Source: Phenylobacterium sp.
Lineage (GTDB): Bacteria; Pseudomonadota; Alphaproteobacteria; Caulobacterales; Caulobacteraceae
Length of the DNA: 64,000 nt
Direction of reading: 5' to 3'
NCBI RefSeq assembly: GCF_019636135.1
Contig: NZ_JAHBYD010000019.1
Coordinates: 1 to 64,000, forward strand
The first letter of the stretch is position 1, and each line of letters opens with the position of its first letter. Under the pieces are notes generated by a model, which did not search any database, was not told the DNA's origin, and was given only the letters and a program-made list of their open reading frames with translations. Below, one piece after another: positions 49,062 to 57,367 of the stretch. A program made the translations under genes and the position numbers.

Positions 49062-49562
49062 TCAGGGGGCGAAGGACGAGCGGCCCTGGATGCCCCAGCG
49101 GCCGTCCAGCCGCGTCACGATATAGATGGAATCGAAGCCGCCGATCAGGCTGTTGTCCTTGCGGTAGCGGCTGAAGCGCGTGTCGATGTGAACCTTGTCG
49201 GCGCCGGCGTGGATCACGTCGCGGCGGTCCCAGGCCGAGTGGTCCCAGTCGGTCAGCGCGCCGCGGCCGAACATCTCGGGCTTGTGGTAGCCGGGGTTGA
49301 TGATCGTCACCGTCCCGGACGCGAAGCGCACGTGCGGGAAGTTGAAGGTGGCCTCGAAGGCCTGCAGGTCGCGGGCGTTGAAGGCCTTCATGAAGGCGTC
49401 GAGCCTGTCCTGCGCGGCCGCGATCTCGGCGGCGAACTTCGCGTGCTTCTGCGGCACGGGCGGAGCGGCGATCGACTGCCCCAGCGCGGGCGTGGCGGCC
49501 GCGGCGGCGGCGCCCGCGGCCAGGATGGCGTCTCGGCGGTTGACCATCGGTGTCTTCCTCAT
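49062..49562 (-). CDS. Exported SnoaL/NTF2-like fold protein
   Basis: 166 residues from ATG 49562 with a leader containing NRRDAILAAGAAAAAATPAL, possibly Tat-dependent. The body matches an NTF2/SnoaL-like cone: IAAAQDRLDAFMKAFNARDL near residue 50, FNFPHVRFASGTVTII near 77, WDRRDVIHAGADKVHID near 108 and a C-terminal strand RWGIQGRSSFAP. No catalytic residue is evident. It begins 2 bp after the TetR stop, so the two genes are one unit. Confidence 0.75.
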   Translation of the reverse strand: MRKTPMVNRRDAILAAGAAAAAATPALGQSIAAPPVPQKHAKFAAEIAAAQDRLDAFMKAFNARDLQAFEATFNFPHVRFASGTVTIINPGYHKPEMFGRGALTDWDHSAWDRRDVIHAGADKVHIDTRFSRYRKDNSLIGGFDSIYIVTRLDGRWGIQGRSSFAP

Positions 49563-49564
49563 GC

Positions 49565-50242
49565 TCACGGCAACAAACCCTCGGTGTCGAACGGCCACTC
49601 CTGCTCAGGCGAATCCAGGTTCAGGAGTTCGGCGGCGTTGTGGCGCCAGGCGCGGATCATCTGGCCGTGCCCGTGCAGGAACTGCTCGTCCTTGTCGGGA
49701 TCGCCGCGCTCGACCCAGTAGGCCAGGCAGTCGTTGCAGTAGGAGATCATCGGCTCAAGCGACACGTCCAGCATGGCCGGACGCTCGGATCGCGGCGGCG
49801 GGCGTTCCGGATACCAGAGCAGGCCCCGCAGGCGCCCGGCCACGCGGCTGCGCACCGCCTCATAGGCCGCCCGGTAGGCGGGGTGCTGGTTGCCGTGCCG
49901 GACCAGCAGGATGTAGCCGTCCTCGAACGAGCGGGCCGCCTCGAGGGACTTGCGCATGCCGCCGCCGTAGCCCGTCCACGGCTTGTCGTCCTGCGCCTTC
50001 AGCCGCCGCACGGTCTCGGCGAAGATCGCCTGGATCAGGGCGTCCTTCGAGGGGAAGCGGCGATAGAGCACCACCTTGGTCACGCCCGCCGCCGCGGCGA
50101 CCTGCTCCATCGTGGCGCGGCCCAGGCCGTGCCGGCGGAAGACCGCGGCGGCCACGCGCATGAAGTGCTCGCGGCGTTCGGCCTCGCGCTCGGTGCGCGG
50201 TCCTGCGATCTCGTCGTTGGCGGCGATGTATGGCTTCTGCAT
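49565..50242 (-). CDS. TetR family transcriptional regulator
   Basis: 225 residues from ATG 50242. The HTH lies at about residues 30-75 (HFMRVAAAVFRRHGLGRATM, then AAGVTKVVLYRRFPSKDAL). The C-terminal ligand domain is unassigned (AMLDVSLEPMISYCNDCLAY). It likely regulates itself and the exported SnoaL-like gene it precedes by 2 bp. The effector is unknown. Confidence 0.9.
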   Translation of the reverse strand: MQKPYIAANDEIAGPRTEREAERREHFMRVAAAVFRRHGLGRATMEQVAAAAGVTKVVLYRRFPSKDALIQAIFAETVRRLKAQDDKPWTGYGGGMRKSLEAARSFEDGYILLVRHGNQHPAYRAAYEAVRSRVAGRLRGLLWYPERPPPRSERPAMLDVSLEPMISYCNDCLAYWVERGDPDKDEQFLHGHGQMIRAWRHNAAELLNLDSPEQEWPFDTEGLLP

Positions 50243-50379
50243 CCACGGGAACCCTCGCACAGAGCGCGCCGGCCCGCCACGCCATCCCCGGATAGCCGCA
50301 AGCTATGCTGGCATCGCCGCGCCGGGAGCCCGCGCCAGGTCCCGCGGCCAGGCCGCGGGACGACGGGAGGACGCGCGCC

Positions 50380-51918
50380 TCAGTCGTAGATCTTCAGCAG
50401 TTGCCCGTCCTGGCGGCGCACCGACTGGCGCATGCTGGTCCACTGCGGCGCGACGTTGGCCTTGTCCCAGGCGGCGAGCTTGGCCTTCAGGCGCGCCACC
50501 ACCTGCGGATTCGCCGCGGCGACGTTGGTCAGCTCGCGCGGGTCCTTCGCCAGGTCGTAGAGCATCACGTGCTGGCCGTGCGGCGAGATCACCGCGTGCG
50601 TGCCGTCGGGCGTGACGCCGGCCTCCTGGCTCGCGTCCTCGGACGGGTCGGCGATGTTGGCGACCCACATCTTCCAGTCGCCGTCGCGGATCGCGAAGTT
50701 GGGGCCCGCGCGCCAGTAGACCGTGGGGTTCGGGATCCTGCCGTCCGCGTCCTTGAGGTACGGCATCAGGCTCACCCCGTCCGTGCCCTTGGGCAGCTTC
50801 GCCCCCGCGAGCGCCGCGGCCGTGGGGACCAGGTCGAGGGTCGAGACCATGCGGTTGTCGACGCGGCCGCCCGCGATGGCGCCCGGCCAGGTCACGATGT
50901 AGGGCACCCGCACGCCGCCCTCCAGGTGCGTGCCCTTGAAGCCGCTCAGCGGCGCGTTGGAGCAGGCGCCCTGGATGTAGCTCGCGCAGCCGTTGTCGGA
51001 GAGGAAGACGATCAGCGTGTTGCGGTCGATACCCTCGGCCTTCAGCTTGGCGCGGACCGCGCCCACGCCGTCGTCCACGGCCGAGACCATGGCCGCGTAG
51101 ACGCGCTGGCCCTTGTCGGGCACGTCCCTGTAGCGGTCGACGTACTTCTTCGTGGCCTGCAGCGGCGTGTGCGGGGCGTTGTAGGCGAGGTACAGGAAGA
51201 ACGGCTTGTCCTTGTTGGCGCCGATGAAGCGGACGGCTTCGTCCGTGAAGGCGTCGGTGAGGTATTCCTTGACCTGGACGACGTCGCGGCCGCGCTGGAT
51301 CGGCGCCTTTTCGCGGACGAAGGCCATGCGCTGGTCCTCGGTGGCGCCGGGGCCCAGCGGGTCCTGGACCGTCGTGCGGTACGAGCCTTCCGAGCCCTTC
51401 GGCGTGTGGCTCTCGTCGCCGGGCTGCATCTCGGTCATGAAGGCGGTGGCGCCGGCGGTCGTGCCGAAGAACTCGTCGAAGCCGCGGTCCAGGGGCTGGT
51501 AGCCGTCCGCCGCGCCCAGGTGCCACTTGCCGACCATGCCGGTGCGGTAGCCCGCCGACTTCATGATCTGGCCGATGAACGCCTCGCCGCGCGAGACGCC
51601 GCCCGTGCGGTCGCGGCCCACCGGATTGAACTCCCAGCCGAAGCGCTGCTGGTAGCGGCCGGTCAGGATCGCCGCCCGCGACGGGGAGCAGACCGGGTGG
51701 GTCACGTAGCCCTGGGTGAAGCGCACGCCGTCGGCCGCCAGCGCGTCGATGTTCGGCGTCTTCACGATCTTCGAGCCGTAGACGGCGGTGTCGCCGTAGC
51801 CGAGGTCGTCGGCCAGGATCACGATGACGTTCGGCTTCGGGGCCGGCGCGGCCGCCGCGGCGTGCGGGGCGAGGCCGACCGTGGCGGCGGCGAGCGTGAT
51901 CAGGGCGGCGCGCTTCAT
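50380..51918 (-). CDS. Exported sulfatase (arylsulfatase family)
   Basis: 512 residues from ATG 51918 with a signal peptide (LITLAAATVGLAPHAAAAAP) and a GAGGAG ribosome site. Catalytic features are complete: metal Asp37-Asp38 in LADDLGYGD, the formylglycine motif Cys77-Ser-Pro-Ser-Arg81 in HPVCSPSRAAILTGR, GKWHLGAADG near 129, and SDNGCASY near 310. It removes sulfate from a carbohydrate or aryl ester in the periplasm after Cys77 is oxidised. No maturase gene is in the window. It is divergent from a LysR gene 89 bp away. Confidence 0.94.
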   Translation of the reverse strand: MKRAALITLAAATVGLAPHAAAAAPAPKPNVIVILADDLGYGDTAVYGSKIVKTPNIDALAADGVRFTQGYVTHPVCSPSRAAILTGRYQQRFGWEFNPVGRDRTGGVSRGEAFIGQIMKSAGYRTGMVGKWHLGAADGYQPLDRGFDEFFGTTAGATAFMTEMQPGDESHTPKGSEGSYRTTVQDPLGPGATEDQRMAFVREKAPIQRGRDVVQVKEYLTDAFTDEAVRFIGANKDKPFFLYLAYNAPHTPLQATKKYVDRYRDVPDKGQRVYAAMVSAVDDGVGAVRAKLKAEGIDRNTLIVFLSDNGCASYIQGACSNAPLSGFKGTHLEGGVRVPYIVTWPGAIAGGRVDNRMVSTLDLVPTAAALAGAKLPKGTDGVSLMPYLKDADGRIPNPTVYWRAGPNFAIRDGDWKMWVANIADPSEDASQEAGVTPDGTHAVISPHGQHVMLYDLAKDPRELTNVAAANPQVVARLKAKLAAWDKANVAPQWTSMRQSVRRQDGQLLKIYD

Positions 51919-52007
51919 GGGGAACTCCTCACTGTCGGCGCCGACGCTAGCGGCAAGCGGCGCAATCATCTGCACAGGCGGCAGGCACAGTGCTATAGCC
52001 GCGGGGC

Positions 52008-52916
52008 ATGGAGCTGCGTCACCTCGAACAGATTCTCGAAATCTGCCGCGCCGGCGGGTTTTCCGGAGCCGCGCGCAAGCTGCAGATCTCGCAGCCGACG
52101 CTGTCGAAGAGCATCGCGCGGCTGGAGGCGCAGCTCTCGCTGAAGCTGTTCGAGCGCTCGAACGGCGCGGCGCGGCCCACCGCCTACGGCGCCTTCGTCG
52201 CCCAGCGGGCCGAGGCCCTGCTGCAGGGCGTCTCCGCCCTCTCCCGCGACCTGGAGCAGCTTGCGCGCGGCGAGGAAGGCAAGATCCGCATCGCCGTCGG
52301 CCCCGCCTCGCGCCTGAAGCCGCTGCCAGAACTCCTGCGCCGCATCGCCGTGCGCTTCCCGAAGCTGCACGTGGAGACGATCCAGGAGACCGGGCCGGGC
52401 GTGATGACCACCCTGCAGGACGGTCGCGTCGACATCGCGTTCGGCTACTCCGAGCACGCCGCCCGCTACGGCGACCTGATCCGCAAGAAGATGTTCGAGG
52501 ACCAGGTCATCATGGTGGCGCGGCCGGGCCACCCGGCGCTGGCGCTCCGGGACGGGGGTCCGCGGGACGTCCTGCGCCACCCCTGCGCCATTCCGAACGT
52601 GCTGCCCGGGATCGTGCAGTGGGGCGGCGAGCTCTCGAGGGAGGAGGCCGAGAACCTGCGCGCCTTCTCCAGCGACGACTACGCCCTGATCATCCAGCGC
52701 GCCCTCGACACCGACACCATCGCGATCGGCGCGGCGTTCCTGTTCGACCGTGAGATCGCCGCCGGCCGCCTGCAGCGGATCTCCTGCACGCTCGACATGC
52801 CCTACGCCTGCTGGATGCTGACCACGGCCGAACGGTGGCGCTCGCCGCTGGTGAAGGCCATGGCCGAGCTCTCCAAGGCCGCTGTCACCGAAAGGCCGGC
52901 GACGGCCGCCGCCTGA
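52008..52916 (+). CDS. LysR family transcriptional regulator
   Basis: 302 residues with the LysR HTH at residues 1-60 (MELRHLEQILEICRAGGFSG, then LQISQPTLSKSIARLEAQL) and a periplasmic-binding-like effector domain (GKIRIAVGPASRLKPLPELL near 90). It is divergent from the sulfatase across 89 bp, the classical layout for a LysR regulator and its target. The inducer is probably a sulfated compound or its product; that is inference. Confidence 0.92.
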   Translation: MELRHLEQILEICRAGGFSGAARKLQISQPTLSKSIARLEAQLSLKLFERSNGAARPTAYGAFVAQRAEALLQGVSALSRDLEQLARGEEGKIRIAVGPASRLKPLPELLRRIAVRFPKLHVETIQETGPGVMTTLQDGRVDIAFGYSEHAARYGDLIRKKMFEDQVIMVARPGHPALALRDGGPRDVLRHPCAIPNVLPGIVQWGGELSREEAENLRAFSSDDYALIIQRALDTDTIAIGAAFLFDREIAAGRLQRISCTLDMPYACWMLTTAERWRSPLVKAMAELSKAAVTERPATAAA

Positions 52917-52955
52917 TAGCTGGCGGCTATGATGTAGACATGGCGCCCGAAACTA

Positions 52956-52974
52956 GTGACACTGTTCATGTCAC
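52956..52974. promoter_or_regulatory. Inverted repeat before the MBL hydrolase gene
   Basis: GTGACA and TGTCAC with a 7-bp spacer, 18 bp before the start codon at 52992. Its place between a LysR gene and the hydrolase fits an operator for repression. No regulator can be assigned. Confidence 0.4.
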
Positions 52975-52991
52975 TTTATCGAGGACCCGCC

Positions 52992-53993
52992 ATGCTCCGC
53001 CTGTTCGCCGCCCTTCTGGCCCTCGCCCTCGCCCTGCCCGCCGCCGCGCAGGCGCAGGCTTTCGACGGCCTCAGGGTGATCTTCTGCGGCACGTCGGGAC
53101 CGCTGCCGATCCGCGACCGCGCCAAGCCCTGCACGGCGGTCCAGGCCGGCGGCGCGCTCTATCTCGTCGACGTCGGGCCGGAGTCCACCGAGAACCTGAT
53201 GACCTGGCGCGTGCCGCTGGCCACGGTGAAGGCGGTGTTCATCACCCACCTGCACTCCGACCACATCGGCGACCTGGGCGAGATGAACATGCAGAGCTGG
53301 GTGGCGGGTCGCGCGCAGGCGCTGCCGCTCATCGGCCCCAGCGGGGTCGACAAGCTCGCCAAGGGCTTCAACCTCGCCTACGAGAACGACCACGTCTTCC
53401 GCCGCGACCACCACGAGCGGGGCGAGTTCAGGTTCCCGATCGCGGCGGGCCTGCTGGCGCCGAAGGTGATCTCGATCCCGAAGCCGGACGGCGTGGCCGT
53501 CGCCTGGAAGGACGGCGACCTGACCGTCACCGCCATCCGCGTCGCGCACGATCCGGTCACTCCGGCCTTCGCCTACCGCTTCGACTACAAGGGCCGCTCG
53601 GTGGTCATCAGCGGCGACACCCGCAAGTGGCCGCCGCTGGCCGAGGCCGCGAAGGGCGCCGACGTGCTGATCCACGAGGCCCAGAGCAACGCGCTCATGC
53701 AGACGCTGTCGAAGGCGCTGACCGGCATGGGCAACGCACGCCAGGGCTCGATGATGGCCGACACCACGACCTATCACACCGAGCCGGTGGAGGCCGCCGA
53801 CCTCGCCCGCGCGGCGGGCGTGAAGGCGCTGGTGCTGACCCACCTCACCCAGGCGGGCCTGCCGCTGTTCAACGCCGAGGCCTTCACGCGCGGGATGGAC
53901 GACGGCGGCAAGCTGGACTGGCGGCTGGCCAAGGACGGCATGACCATCGAGCTGCCGGCGGGCGGCGACGCGGTGACGTTCGGCTCGTACTGA
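52992..53993 (+). CDS. Exported MBL-fold metallohydrolase
   Basis: 333 residues from ATG 52992 with a GAGGA ribosome site and a signal peptide (LFAALLALALALPAAAQAQA). The metallo-beta-lactamase motif HLHSDHIGD is near residue 86, with later ligands in SGDTRKWPPL near 207 and LTHLTQAG near 286. Two-metal hydrolases of this branch include RNase Z-like and arylsulfatase-like enzymes; an alkyl or aryl sulfatase activity would fit the nearby sulfatase but is not shown. Confidence 0.88.
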   Translation: MLRLFAALLALALALPAAAQAQAFDGLRVIFCGTSGPLPIRDRAKPCTAVQAGGALYLVDVGPESTENLMTWRVPLATVKAVFITHLHSDHIGDLGEMNMQSWVAGRAQALPLIGPSGVDKLAKGFNLAYENDHVFRRDHHERGEFRFPIAAGLLAPKVISIPKPDGVAVAWKDGDLTVTAIRVAHDPVTPAFAYRFDYKGRSVVISGDTRKWPPLAEAAKGADVLIHEAQSNALMQTLSKALTGMGNARQGSMMADTTTYHTEPVEAADLARAAGVKALVLTHLTQAGLPLFNAEAFTRGMDDGGKLDWRLAKDGMTIELPAGGDAVTFGSY

Positions 53994-54074
53994 TCGCGCG
54001 ATTGTGGCGGCGCCGACATTGCGCCGCCGCTTTGGCCGTGGAAGCTGGGGCCCTTGGTCGTCGGGGACTTCGGC

Positions 54075-54827
54075 ATGAGCGTCGCGCGCAGCATCGGCAT
54101 CGCAGGCCTCGCCCTGCTGCTCACCGCCTGCATGGGCGGAGGCGGCGGCGGGCCGCCGGGACGCCATGGCGGGCCGCCGCCGGGCTTCGGCGACGACGAC
54201 GAGGACGCCGGGCCGCCGCGACCCCGCGCCCAGCTCTTCCTCAGCCCCTCCGGCCAGCCGTTCCGCGCCGCGCCGGGCCAGCCCTATCCGTCCGCGGCCT
54301 GGTTCGCCGCCGCCGACGCCGACCACGACGGCAAGCTCACCCGCGCCGAGTTCCGCGCCGACGCCGACGCCTGGTTCAAGGTCCTGGACGCCGACAACGA
54401 CGGCGTCGTCGGCATGCCCGAGGTCACCCGCTGGGAAGAGGAGCTCGTGCCGGAGATCGCGCGCATCGCCTCGGGCGGCGGGACGGGCATGCGCGGGGGC
54501 CGGGGCATGGGCCGCGGCGGCATGCCCGGCATGGGCGGCGCGCTGGGCCGCAACGAGCTGAACAGCCGGGCCCTGGGCGCGGCCGCCTTCAGCCTCATCA
54601 ACGAGCCGCACCCGATCCGCGGTGCGGACACCGACCTGGACTACCGGGTCACCCGCGCCGAGTGGCGCGCCGCCGCCGACCGCCGCTTCGCGATCCTCGA
54701 CCCCGACGGCGACGGCGTGGTCCTGGCCACGGACCTGAAGCGCACGCCGGTGCAGTTCGCCCAGGAGCAGGGCGGCCCGCGCTCCGGGCTCCGCCGCGAG
54801 TCGGTGGGCCCGGGCCAGCGTCGCTAG
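54075..54827 (+). CDS. EF-hand domain lipoprotein
   Basis: 250 residues from ATG 54075 with a lipoprotein signal (IAGLALLLTAC, cysteine at about residue 19), followed by a glycine/proline-rich linker. Two EF-hand calcium loops are clear: DADHDGKLTRAEF near 83 and DADNDGVVGMPEV near 105. Two weaker ones follow near 186 (DTDLDYRVTRAEW) and 208 (DPDGDGVVLATDL). A Met/Gly-rich stretch lies between the pairs. It is probably anchored in the membrane and binds calcium; the partner is unknown. Confidence 0.85.
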   Translation: MSVARSIGIAGLALLLTACMGGGGGGPPGRHGGPPPGFGDDDEDAGPPRPRAQLFLSPSGQPFRAAPGQPYPSAAWFAAADADHDGKLTRAEFRADADAWFKVLDADNDGVVGMPEVTRWEEELVPEIARIASGGGTGMRGGRGMGRGGMPGMGGALGRNELNSRALGAAAFSLINEPHPIRGADTDLDYRVTRAEWRAAADRRFAILDPDGDGVVLATDLKRTPVQFAQEQGGPRSGLRRESVGPGQRR

Positions 54828-54931
54828 GCCGGCGCGCGCCGCACGGTCCCCGCGGAACCTTTGGCGGCGTCCCGCGTAGCTGCGATGAAGCCGCTCGCGT
54901 CATGCCGCGGCGAAGCCGCCAGGGAGCGAGC

Positions 54932-55546
54932 ATGTCTGTTCGATCGGTCACGCAGGCCGCGCCGAAAGGCGCGCGGGACGCCAAGGCGGGCGCCATCGCC
55001 AAGGCGAAGGCGGTCGCGCCCGACCTGCCCGCGCGGATCGGCAGCACGCCGAAGACCACGTTCCGCGGCGACGCCGACGTGTTCGGCCGGCTGGTCGAGG
55101 ACCACGACCGGCATCGCGCCCTGCTGGCGATGATCGAGGAGACGCACGGCAGGTCGGACGACCGCGTGCGGCTGTTCGAGGAGCTGACCTACGAGCTGAA
55201 GGGCCATGCGGCGGCCGAGGAGCAGGCGCTGTGGTCGACCGTCCTGCGCGACCCCGAGACGACGGACGACGCGCGCCATGCCGTGGCCGAGCACAAGCAG
55301 ATCGACGAGATGCTGGCCGACCTGGCCGCGCGCGACATGGCCTCGCCCGGCTGGCTGCGCCGGTTCGCGGGCCTCAAGGAGAAGTACCTGCACCACATCC
55401 GCGAGGAGGAGCAGGAGCAGTTCGTGGCCGCCGCCAAACGCCTGACCGACGCCGACCTGCGCCACATGCGCCGCGTCTTCGAGGGCCGCAAGAAGGCCGA
55501 GAAGGCGGCGGCGACGGTCGAGAAGAAGATCCGGCTGAAGCACTAG
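54932..55546 (+). CDS. Hemerythrin domain-containing protein
   Basis: A 204-residue protein without a signal peptide. A four-helix hemerythrin-like domain is suggested by regularly spaced His and acidic residues: LVEDHDRHRALLAMIEETH near residue 54, HAAAEEQALW near 90, HAVAEHKQIDEML near 115 and KEKYLHHIREEEQEQF near 147. The N-terminus is Lys/Ala-rich. It could sense or store oxygen, NO or iron. It stands alone, followed by a repeat element. Confidence 0.86.
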   Translation: MSVRSVTQAAPKGARDAKAGAIAKAKAVAPDLPARIGSTPKTTFRGDADVFGRLVEDHDRHRALLAMIEETHGRSDDRVRLFEELTYELKGHAAAEEQALWSTVLRDPETTDDARHAVAEHKQIDEMLADLAARDMASPGWLRRFAGLKEKYLHHIREEEQEQFVAAAKRLTDADLRHMRRVFEGRKKAEKAAATVEKKIRLKH

Positions 55547-55566
55547 GCGGCGGCGGGCGCGCACGC

Positions 55567-55792
55567 CCTTCACCTCCCCCGTCGCGGCAGCGATGGCGGG
55601 AGGGGGACCGCCCGCCGAGCGCAGCGGAGAGCGGGTGGTGGAGGGGGCGAGCTTCAGGCTCGGCGGATGGATCGGCTGTAGCGAGCTCGACGGATGGGGC
55701 TCGCCCCCTCCACCACTCGCTCTACGCCCGGCAGGCCGGGCTCGGCGAGCGGTCCCCCTCCCGCCACTGCTGCTGCAGTGGGGGAGGTGAGG
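55567..55792. repeat. Palindromic element, ACCTCCCCC family, copy 2
   Basis: 226 bp with ends CCTTCACCTCCCCCG and GTGGGGGAGGTGAGG and inner GGTGGTGGAGGGGGCGAGC paired with GCTCGCCCCCTCCACCAC. Its right end lies 2 bp from the hutF stop codon. It sits between the convergent hemerythrin and hutF genes. Confidence 0.86.
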
Positions 55793-55794
55793 CG

Positions 55795-57150
55795 TCAGGC
55801 CAGCAGCTTCCTCAGCACGGCGCGGTAGGGGGCGGCGATCTCGCGGCGGCGGACGTGGCGGCCGTCGGCGACGACCTGGCGGCCACGGCGCCAGACGGCG
55901 GCCACGGCCCTCGCGCCGGCGCCGAAGATCCAGGCGTCGAGGATGGCGTCGCCGCGGCGGCCGACGAGGCTCGGGTGGTCGAGGTCCAGCGCGACGATGT
56001 CGGCGGGCCGGCCGGGCTGAATCGCGGCCGCGGGGTCGGCCAGCGCCTGGGCGCCGCCGGCGAGCGCGCGGGCGAAGAGGACGGCGCCGGTGGAGGCGCC
56101 TTCGCGGTCGGCCAGGACGTTGCGGGCGCGCCGCGTGAGGCGCTGGGCGTATTCGAGGGCGCGCAGTTCCTCGGCGGCGTCGATGACGACGTTGGAGTCC
56201 GTGCCGACACCGAAGGCGCCGCCGGAGGCCAGGTAGTCCGCGGCCGGGAAGACGCCGTCGCCGAGGTTGGCCTCGGTGATCGGGCAGAGGCCGGCGACCG
56301 CGCCCGCCCTGGCGAGGCCGGCCGTCTCGTCGGCCGTCAGGTGCGTGGCGTGGATCAGGCACCAGCGGGCGTCGAGACCGCGGTCGAGGAGCCACTCCAC
56401 CGGGCGGCGGCCCGACCAGGCCACGCAGTCGTCGACCTCCTTCACCTGCTCGGCGGCGTGGATGTGGACGGGGCCGCCGGTCATGGCGGTGACGGCGGCC
56501 AGTTCGTCGGGGGTGACGGCGCGCAGGCTGTGCGGGGCGACGCCGATGCGGCCGTCGGGCAGGCGCCCGGCGATGGCGGCGCTCGCCTCCAGCAGCCGGC
56601 CGAAGCCGTCCACGTCGCAGACGAAGCGGCGCTGGCCCGGCAGCGGCGGCGCCCCGCCGAAGGTGGCGTGGGCATAGAACACCGGCAGCAGGGTGAGCGC
56701 CGCGCCGGTCTCTTCGGCCGCGGCGGCGATGGCGGCGGCCATCTCGGCGCGGGCGGCGTAGGCGGCGCCGTCGGGGGCGTGGTGCAGGTAGTGGAACTCG
56801 CCGACGCGGGTGAAGCCGCTCTCCAGCATCTCGGCGTAGGCCTGGGCGGCGATGACGCGGACGTCGTCGGGGGTGAGCCGGTCGAGAAACCGGTACATCC
56901 ACGCGCGCCAGGTCCAGAAGTCGTCGGCCGCCGGGCCGCGGGTCTCGGTGAGGCCGGCCATGGCGCGCTGGAAGGCGTGGCTGTGCAGGTTGGCGAGGCC
57001 GGGGACGGCGCAGGCGTGGCGGGCGTCGGCGGGCCGGGGGTCGACGTCGGGCTGGACGGTGGTGATCACGCCATCGGCGTCGATGGTGAGCCGCACCCGC
57101 TCGGCCCAGCCGGTTGGCAGCAGCGCGTGTTCGAACCAGAGCGTGGCCAT
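55795..57150 (-). CDS. hutF: Formimidoylglutamate deiminase
   Basis: A 451-residue amidohydrolase from ATG 57150. The metal motif is in PGLANLHSHAFQRAMAGLTE near residue 57. Also present are WTWRAWMYRFLDRLTPDDV near 84, IGVAPHSLRAVTP near 200, HIHAAEQVKEVDDC near 231 and the catalytic GTDSNVVIDAAEELR near 316. It converts N-formimino-glutamate to N-formylglutamate and ammonia, the five-step Hut route completed by HutG. It is divergent from hutIHGUC, and a perfect palindrome between them is a candidate HutC site. Confidence 0.95.
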   Translation of the reverse strand: MATLWFEHALLPTGWAERVRLTIDADGVITTVQPDVDPRPADARHACAVPGLANLHSHAFQRAMAGLTETRGPAADDFWTWRAWMYRFLDRLTPDDVRVIAAQAYAEMLESGFTRVGEFHYLHHAPDGAAYAARAEMAAAIAAAAEETGAALTLLPVFYAHATFGGAPPLPGQRRFVCDVDGFGRLLEASAAIAGRLPDGRIGVAPHSLRAVTPDELAAVTAMTGGPVHIHAAEQVKEVDDCVAWSGRRPVEWLLDRGLDARWCLIHATHLTADETAGLARAGAVAGLCPITEANLGDGVFPAADYLASGGAFGVGTDSNVVIDAAEELRALEYAQRLTRRARNVLADREGASTGAVLFARALAGGAQALADPAAAIQPGRPADIVALDLDHPSLVGRRGDAILDAWIFGAGARAVAAVWRRGRQVVADGRHVRRREIAAPYRAVLRKLLA

Positions 57151-57177
57151 CGGTCGTTCTCTCTCACGCCCCAACGT

Positions 57178-57304
57178 ACGTCATCCCGCGACTTGTTCGC
57201 GGGACCCATGAGCTCCGTGATGCCGAAAGGCCCGGATGGCGACGCTGCGGATCACCACGCTCTCCCGTGTTCATGGGTCCCGCGGACAAGCCGCGGGATG
57301 ACGT
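57178..57304. repeat. Palindromic element in the hutF-hutI intergenic region
   Basis: 127 bp. The left arm is CCCGCGA-CTTGT-TCGCGGG and the right arm CCCGCGG-ACAAG-CCGCGGG, ending ATGACGT. The left arm differs from the 14.3-kb copy by a compensatory G-C to A-T change that keeps the stem. It lies in the shared promoter region of the hut genes. Confidence 0.86.
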
Positions 57305-57316
57305 ATGTGTGGGGTT

Positions 57317-57330
57317 AATGTCTAGACATT
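57317..57330. promoter_or_regulatory. Candidate HutC operator
   Basis: AATGTCTAGACATT is a perfect 14-bp palindrome, 38 bp before hutI and in the region shared with divergent hutF. GntR/HutC-type repressors bind short palindromes with a TGT...ACA form, and hutC is the last gene of this operon. The assignment is an inference from position and symmetry. Confidence 0.55.
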
Positions 57331-57367
57331 ATTGATCGCAGCGCCAAGCATCGACTAAAGGGAGTCC

